Below, piece after piece: positions 8,401 to 11,331 of a DNA stretch of 11,331 bases (position 1 is its first letter; each line of letters starts with the position of its first letter). Source of the DNA: CAZLYX01 sp964563885 (GTDB lineage Bacteria > Pseudomonadota > Gammaproteobacteria > Burkholderiales > Neisseriaceae). Under the pieces are notes generated by a model. The model saw only the letters and a program-made list of their open reading frames with translations, did not search any database and was not told the origin of the DNA. The stretch covers positions 1 through 11,331 of the forward strand of contig CAZLYX010000053.1 in the NCBI GenBank assembly GCA_964563885.1. The letters run 5' to 3'. A program made the position numbers and the translations under genes.

Positions 8401-8810
8401 ACTTCATCCGCCGCTTGCGTATCCTCAGTGGCTTGTGTGGTGGCAAAAATGGGCAAATCATCTAAGCTATGTTTTTCGCTGGCCGCTTCTTTATCTTCCA
8501 ACGGCGCAAATTTACGGCTCATTTTAGGAGACAGCGCTCTGATTTTCTCAACAGCTTGCTCGTAAATTGCTTTGCTTTCTTCTGCTGAACGGTGCTCTTG
8601 ACGGGTATTATTGACATTGGGTTTTACACTGCGAATAGCACGCACTGACGGGTCGGGAGCCTCTTCGGCTTCATTATCTGGTAAATCTTGGTTTTCATGA
8701 CGACTAAGATAAGTTAACTCCATCATCCATTCTTGCTCTTGCTGCTTACGCCACCACAACAGTGCACCAATACCAGCAGACAACAAAATCAAAACAATAA
8801 TCCAAAACAT
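5457..8810 (-). CDS. ftsK: FtsK/SpoIIIE family DNA translocase, single-pass form
   Basis: An 1117-residue ATP-driven DNA pump that should clear chromosome ends through the closing septum and activate XerCD recombination at dif. One hydrophobic helix at about residues 3-20 is followed by basic residues. Residues about 40-620 are low-complexity, rich in Pro, Ala, Glu and Thr, with no recognised domain: the linker. The motor spans about 630-1010, with [11 protein letters not shown] at 715-725, Walker A GTTGSGKS at 776-783, Walker B [12 protein letters not shown] at 896-907, and [20 protein letters not shown] at 935-954. The C-terminal winged-helix gamma domain is about 1051-1112 ([18 protein letters not shown]), the part that reads polar KOPS sequences in E. 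coli FtsK. E. coli FtsK has four membrane helices; here only one is visible. The ATG at 8810 has a weak GAGA ribosome site about ten bases upstream. The motor assignment is certain; a second FtsK elsewhere in the genome is possible. Confidence 0.96.
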   Translation of the reverse strand: [1117 protein letters not shown]

Positions 8811-9032
8811 AGCAAGTAATCTCGATGGTTTACGGCAAAAAAGCTATTTTAACGTGTTTCCGAATTAAACTAAACCTACAACAATGGTTTTTAGCATTTT
8901 TTGTATAGATGAATCGTTATCTGTGCAAAATCTACCCTGTGTTAATCGATATGCAGGCTATAAGATTGAGCATATAATCACAAAATCAGCGTTAATACTG
9001 TGTCCTTACTACCTGATTATGAGAGAATTATC
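8811..9032. other. Intergenic spacer between divergent ftsK and ECF permease gene
   Basis: This 222-base AT-rich stretch holds the promoters of two divergent genes. On the plus strand there is a TATAAT at 8973-8978. On the minus strand, a TAAAAT hexamer about 40-50 bases upstream of ftsK could be its -10, but without a good -35. There is no DUS, RNA gene or clear operator. I looked for a cobalamin riboswitch in view of the CbiM-like downstream gene; the leader is too short and I see no such element. Confidence 0.5.
8973..8978 (+). promoter_or_regulatory. Candidate -10 box for the ECF permease gene
   Basis: A consensus TATAAT lies 54 bases before the preferred ATG at 9033. The sequence 17 bases upstream (TATGCA, 8950-8955) matches TTGACA at only three positions. 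The predicted transcript would start near 8985 with a leader of about 48 bases. In AT-rich spacer DNA this hexamer is easily found by chance. Confidence 0.4.
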
Positions 9033-9725
9033 ATGAATTTTACTGCCACTTGGTTTCCTTTTTCGTGGCTATTAGTGGCCGATGTTATTTTGGCTCTATT
9101 GCTGTTTGCTTGTGCTAAACCAGCTTGGCAAGCATTAAACCTTCATAAACGATCAGTAGGCATTGCTTTAATCATACTTGCAGTGTCTTGGAGCTTACGT
9201 GCAGGCTTGAATGAAGGCGAACTGGCGGGCATAAATTATCACTTGCTGGGCATCAGCTTAGTTACCTTAATGTTAAGTGCGCCACTGGCTTTGTGGCTAA
9301 GCAGTATTTTAGTGATTGTCTATACATTAACACTACAAGATGCGAGTGCTTTGCAGGTTAGCGCTTTGAATATTCTTGCCGCAATATTGCCCGCGATTGT
9401 GGTTTGCCATAGTTTGCGTGTTCTGTGTCAAAAAAAATTACCGCACAATATATTTATCTATATTTTTGTGAACGGCTTTGCGGCAGCGGCGCTGGGCATG
9501 ATTTCAACAGGCGTTGTTATTATTATCTTGTTGCAATTGGCGGGTGTTTATCAAGCCGATGTTTTGTGGTCGTCTGTGTTTCCCTTATTCTTCCTACTCA
9601 GTTTTGGCGAGGCTTTTATAACTGGTCTATTAACTGCGGTATTCGTGGCTTTAGCACCGCACTTGCTCAGCACATTCAATGATCAACATTACTTACAATC
9701 TCAAAATAAAATATGGAAACCTTAA
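9033..9725 (+). CDS. CbiM-like energy-coupling factor (ECF) transporter permease, solitary
   Basis: A 230-residue very hydrophobic protein with about six membrane helices (roughly residues 11-28, 42-52, 66-100, 108-125, 141-166, 178-205). The pattern SLRAGLNEG then NYHLLGISLVTLM (about 54-80), LPHNIFIYIFVN (136-147) and FGEAFITGLL (191-200), ending HLLSTFNDQHYL, matches a proteobacterial group annotated as ECF transporter permease (CbiM/COG3235-like). CbiM proteins help import cobalt or nickel with CbiQ- and CbiO-type partners; none is beside this gene, and the N-terminus (MNFTATWFP) lacks the N-terminal Met-His metal ligand of true CbiM. The start at 9033 is chosen because GAGAG sits seven bases upstream and the family starts MNF-x-x-TWFP; a GTG at 9000 would add 11 unlikely residues. 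It stands alone, divergent from ftsK and ending near a strong terminator. Substrate unknown. Confidence 0.75.
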   Translation: MNFTATWFPFSWLLVADVILALLLFACAKPAWQALNLHKRSVGIALIILAVSWSLRAGLNEGELAGINYHLLGISLVTLMLSAPLALWLSSILVIVYTLTLQDASALQVSALNILAAILPAIVVCHSLRVLCQKKLPHNIFIYIFVNGFAAAALGMISTGVVIIILLQLAGVYQADVLWSSVFPLFFLLSFGEAFITGLLTAVFVALAPHLLSTFNDQHYLQSQNKIWKP

Positions 9726-9728
9726 TAT

Positions 9729-9740
9729 AGGCTACCTGAA
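9729..9740 (+). repeat. DUS, perfect, just after ECF permease stop
   Basis: AGGCTACCTGAA begins four bases after the permease stop codon. It has no inverted partner of the same type close by; the terminator that follows uses the variant sequence AGGCTAGCTGAA instead. So a standard DUS and the variant pair sit side by side in one 116-base gap. Confidence 0.9.
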
Positions 9741-9783
9741 AGCATCTCAGCATGATTAAACTTAGTTATTCATTACACAATAT

Positions 9784-9818
9784 AAAGGCTAGCTGAAACT
9801 GTTTCAGCTAGCCTTTTT
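9784..9818. terminator. Bidirectional terminator built from DUS-variant AGGCTAGCTGAA
   Basis: AAAGGCTAGCTGAAA (9784-9798) pairs perfectly with TTTCAGCTAGCCTTT (9802-9816), a 15-base-pair stem with the minimal loop CTG, followed by TTTTT on the plus strand and TTTATA on the minus strand. The embedded 12-mers are at 9786-9797 and 9803-9814; each differs from the standard DUS at position 7 (C to G), and the two changes preserve the pair. It lies between the convergent permease and nnrE genes and is a textbook intrinsic terminator for the plus strand. Confidence 0.92.
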
Positions 9819-9841
9819 GTATTAAGATTATTTATATGACT

Positions 9842-10459
9842 TTATTCAATGCCAATATCCAAACACACAATCTCACCACAATGTTGTTGTGCGATATTAT
9901 CTAGATGCGCGGGTTTATAGGCAGCAAAAGCATAAGTCATATCGGCTTTAAAAGTATTGATATCCACTTCTGCATTGTCGCCATTTAAACCTGTCGGCAT
10001 ATCCAAAGCTACTTTTAGAGCGGTCATCTCATTTAACTTTTTACAATATTGTGCAACATGTTCAGGTAGCCTGCCGTTAAAACCAATACCAAATACGCCA
10101 TCAATAATCACATTGTATTGCGCAGCCCAAACATCATGTCCATTTAAAAATTCAATACCAGCCAAGCCCTCAAGGCGAGTTTTGTTCAACTCTGCTAATA
10201 CTGATAACGGTTTACCCAGTAAAAACACAATGTCTGCTTGCCAACCGCTTGCTTGCAAAACCCGCGCCATCACCAGGCCATCGCCACCATTATTACCTTT
10301 GCCACACACCACCAGTGCCCTTCCTGCTGCTGGCAATCTGGTTAACAGATCAGCCGCTGCTGCTTGACCAGCATTCTCCATCAATTGTTCAAACGATGTG
10401 CCCGCATCCACTGCCATTTGTTCATGTAAACGCATTTGTTGGGCTGTATAAACGTTCAT
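9842..10459 (-). CDS. nnrE: NAD(P)H-hydrate epimerase (YjeF N-terminal domain only)
   Basis: The enzyme interconverts the R and S forms of hydrated NAD(P)H, damaged cofactor formed by heat or GAPDH, so a dehydratase can restore it. All 205 residues are the YjeF_N domain: MENAG at 27-31, CGKGNNGGDGLVMAR at 52-66 (nucleotide-binding loop), DGVFGIGFNG at 120-129, ALDMPTGLNGD at 151-161 with the probable catalytic Asp153, and FKADMTYAF around 170-178. Many bacteria have one bifunctional protein of about 500 residues with the ADP/ATP-dependent dehydratase fused behind; here the frame stops after the epimerase, so the dehydratase must be elsewhere or absent. The ATG at 10459 has an AAGGAC ribosome site. 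A perfect DUS lies inside, encoding Arg-Leu-Pro-Glu. It is convergent with the permease gene and separated from the upstream gene by a terminator, so probably monocistronic. Confidence 0.94.
   Translation of the reverse strand: MNVYTAQQMRLHEQMAVDAGTSFEQLMENAGQAAAADLLTRLPAAGRALVVCGKGNNGGDGLVMARVLQASGWQADIVFLLGKPLSVLAELNKTRLEGLAGIEFLNGHDVWAAQYNVIIDGVFGIGFNGRLPEHVAQYCKKLNEMTALKVALDMPTGLNGDNAEVDINTFKADMTYAFAAYKPAHLDNIAQQHCGEIVCLDIGIE
10061..10072 (-). repeat. DUS, perfect, inside nnrE
   Basis: On the coding strand AGG CTA CCT GAA reads in frame as Arg-Leu-Pro-Glu, at about residues 130-133, just after the DGVFGIGFNG motif. This is the same reading frame as the near-perfect copy in the yecA-like gene. 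Confidence 0.88.
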
Positions 10460-10483
10460 ATTTTGTCCTTATGTTTGCCATTT

Positions 10484-10554
10484 GCTTTCAGGTAGCTTTT
10501 GATTGATTAATCATCTCTTAGCCTTGTTGCTTTTACATAAGGCTACCTGAAAGC
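10484..10554. repeat. Outward-facing inverted DUS pair upstream of nnrE
   Basis: GCTTTCAGGTAGC (10484-10496) and GCTACCTGAAAGC (10542-10554) are exact complements about 45 bases apart. They contain an 11/12 DUS on the minus strand (10487-10498, AAGCTACCTGAA) and a perfect one on the plus strand (10540-10551). The order is opposite to that in the terminator pairs and the loop is long, with no T-run, so this is probably not a terminator. It lies in the leader or promoter region of nnrE, starting 25 bases before its ATG. Confidence 0.7.
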
Positions 10555-10609
10555 GTAAGGCCTAATCAACAGCTGCTTTCACATAAACCATACTTTAGTA
10601 TAGCCAATA

Positions 10610-10659
10610 AAAAAGGCTACCTGAAAGAGATGATAATAATCTTTTCAGGTAGCCTTTTT
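10610..10659. terminator. Intrinsic terminator of inverted DUS pair after the 142-residue protein gene
   Basis: AAAAAGGCTACCTGAAA (10610-10626) pairs with TTTCAGGTAGCCTTTTT (10643-10659), a perfect 17-base-pair stem, with a short extension (AGAT/ATCT) past a one-base bulge. The perfect DUS copies are at 10614-10625 (plus) and 10644-10655 (minus). On the minus strand the stem ends in TTTTTT, 33 bases after the stop of the upstream gene, so it should end the hom-plus-small-protein transcript before nnrE. Confidence 0.92.
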
Positions 10660-10691
10660 AAGCATTTAAACTCAATATTGATTCAGTAAAA

Positions 10692-11120
10692 CTATTTTTG
10701 CTTTAATCCATCAACGCATTGCTTATCACGCGCTTCAAATGCTACCGCGCCGCCAAGTAAATCTAGCTGCTCTTCTGCACTCATTTTACTCATAGATTGA
10801 ATTTGTTTTTCGGTTAACTTTTCCAACGGCTCATCCCACATACACACACAATAGCTTTGAATCAATTTATCCGACTGTCCGGCCAAGCCTTTGGCTTTTA
10901 AATCTGCCTGCCATTTCTCTGAAAACGGTATATTTTTAATACACGATTCAACAACAGCCTGCTTGGCTTTTGGCTTAGACAGCGCACATTGCGACAAGAA
11001 AAAGAAGCCCGCAAACAACAGTGCAACCACCCACAACCAAATGCGCAAGGTGCGTATTTTTGCCCGCCCTTTACGCTTTTGTTCTTCTGATGTTAACTCT
11101 GGCTTATCCATTTTGGCCAT
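10692..11120 (-). CDS. Membrane-anchored small protein of unknown function with five cysteines
   Basis: I do not recognise this 142-residue protein. The first 26 residues are charged and basic (SEEQKRKGRAKIRTLR); one hydrophobic helix spans about 27-43 (IWLWVVALLFAGFFFL); the rest is predicted periplasmic by the positive-inside rule. Cys45 lies right after the helix; four more (Cys60, Cys91, Cys93, Cys135) sit in the soluble part, including a YCVCMW motif at 90-95, and could form disulfides or bind metal. The context LSQC is a poor lipobox, so a lipoprotein is doubtful. The soluble part looks helical, with an SxMSAEEQLDLL-type segment. The ATG at 11120 has a strong GGAGAG site five bases upstream, lying inside hom; the gene overlaps hom by 17 bases, implying cotranscription and probably coupled translation. 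The DUS-pair terminator follows. No link to threonine/methionine synthesis is evident beyond position. Confidence 0.85.
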   Translation of the reverse strand: MAKMDKPELTSEEQKRKGRAKIRTLRIWLWVVALLFAGFFFLSQCALSKPKAKQAVVESCIKNIPFSEKWQADLKAKGLAGQSDKLIQSYCVCMWDEPLEKLTEKQIQSMSKMSAEEQLDLLGGAVAFEARDKQCVDGLKQK

Positions 11121-11331
11121 GCAAACTCTCCATGCGGATCATAACAATAGGCTTATCCACGAAAGCCAATGCTTCAATTTTGGTGATTGCTGATTTAACC
11201 TGTTTTTCAACAGCACTGTGAGTCAAAATTACAATCTCAGCTGTGGTTTGATCAATCACGCCTTTTTGAATTAAGGCTTCAATCGACACGCCCTCTTCCG
11301 CCAATAAGGTCGCAATTTGACCCAACGCACC
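11104..11331 (-). CDS. hom: Homoserine dehydrogenase, C-terminal ACT domain (partial)
   Basis: The last 75 residues of a protein whose N-terminus lies beyond the right edge; the frame is open to the last base (Gly-Ala-Leu-Gly-Gln-Ile-Ala). The sequence GQIATLLAEEGVSIEALIQKG, then AEIVILTHSAVEKQVKSAI, then KIEALAFVDKPIVMIRMESL is the regulatory ACT domain that ends single-function homoserine dehydrogenases, which reduce aspartate semialdehyde to homoserine on the way to threonine and methionine. In known enzymes this domain mediates feedback control, usually by threonine. The catalytic part is not visible, so the symbol rests on the ACT domain and the characteristic ending. It overlaps the start of the next gene by 17 bases and carries that gene's ribosome site. 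Confidence 0.9.
   Translation of the reverse strand, partial: GALGQIATLLAEEGVSIEALIQKGVIDQTTAEIVILTHSAVEKQVKSAITKIEALAFVDKPIVMIRMESLHGQNG

Noticed and set aside
9000..9032. GTG start giving an 11-residue longer ECF permease
   Set aside because: The ATG at 9033 has GAGAG at a proper distance and matches the family N-terminus; the extra residues (MSLLPDYERII) are polar and cover that ribosome site.
9957..10367. 136-codon plus-strand open frame opposite nnrE
   Set aside because: It is entirely antisense to a well-matched YjeF_N domain and has low-complexity, Ser/Pro-rich translation.
10590..10601. Palindrome ATACTTTAGTAT as a possible operator upstream of nnrE
   Set aside because: Five-base arms with a two-base centre in AT-rich DNA are easily found by chance, and no regulator gene is nearby.
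10974..10995. Lipoprotein signal in the 142-residue protein (LSQC after the membrane helix)
   Set aside because: The residue before Cys is Gln, not Gly/Ala/Ser, and the helix is preceded by a 26-residue charged segment, longer than usual for a lipoprotein signal.
1..11331. Mobile element, CRISPR array, defence island or new multi-gene system
   Set aside because: All genes but one match common housekeeping or conserved families, and the repeats are dispersed DUS copies, not regularly spaced; there is no transposase, integrase, phage gene or direct repeat array.

Overview
The window looks like ordinary core chromosome of a member of the Neisseriaceae. The main evidence is a 12-base repeat, AGGCTACCTGAA, with nine perfect copies by my reading; a given 12-mer would be expected about 0.001 times on both strands of 11.3 kb by chance. 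This matches the DNA uptake sequence (DUS) dialect I know as AG-eikDUS from Eikenella. The protein sequences and the use of inverted DUS pairs as terminators also fit Neisseriaceae. The DNA reads as fairly AT-rich by eye, which does not fit typical Eikenella corrodens, so I leave the genus open.

Layout. Positions 1-3779 hold a minus-strand run, in transcription order: pdxH (PLP synthesis), sseA (sulfurtransferase), thiD (HMP/HMP-P kinase), a TrmH/SpoU-family RNA methyltransferase, and a YecA/UPF0149 protein cut by the left edge. A 327-base spacer with an extended -10 promoter separates pdxH from the divergent hemA (4107-5357, plus), which makes glutamyl-tRNA reductase, the first committed enzyme of tetrapyrrole synthesis. 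hemA converges on ftsK (5457-8810, minus), an 1117-residue single-pass DNA translocase, across a DUS-pair terminator. A plus-strand lone CbiM-like ECF permease (9033-9725) converges on nnrE (9842-10459, minus; NAD(P)H-hydrate epimerase) across a second hairpin built from a DUS variant. Upstream of nnrE is a dense DUS cluster, then a small membrane-anchored cysteine-containing protein of unknown function (10692-11120). Its start overlaps the end of homoserine dehydrogenase (hom), which is cut by the right edge.

How the genes relate. Several make or repair cofactors (PLP, thiamine, heme, NAD(P)H), but nothing shows they form one pathway; they look like adjacent housekeeping units separated by DUS-based terminators. 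I see no mobile element, CRISPR array, tRNA, rRNA, toxin-antitoxin or defence locus. The most unusual signal is a DUS-like variant, AGGCTAGCTGAA, found only in inverted pairs in which both arms carry the matching substitution.
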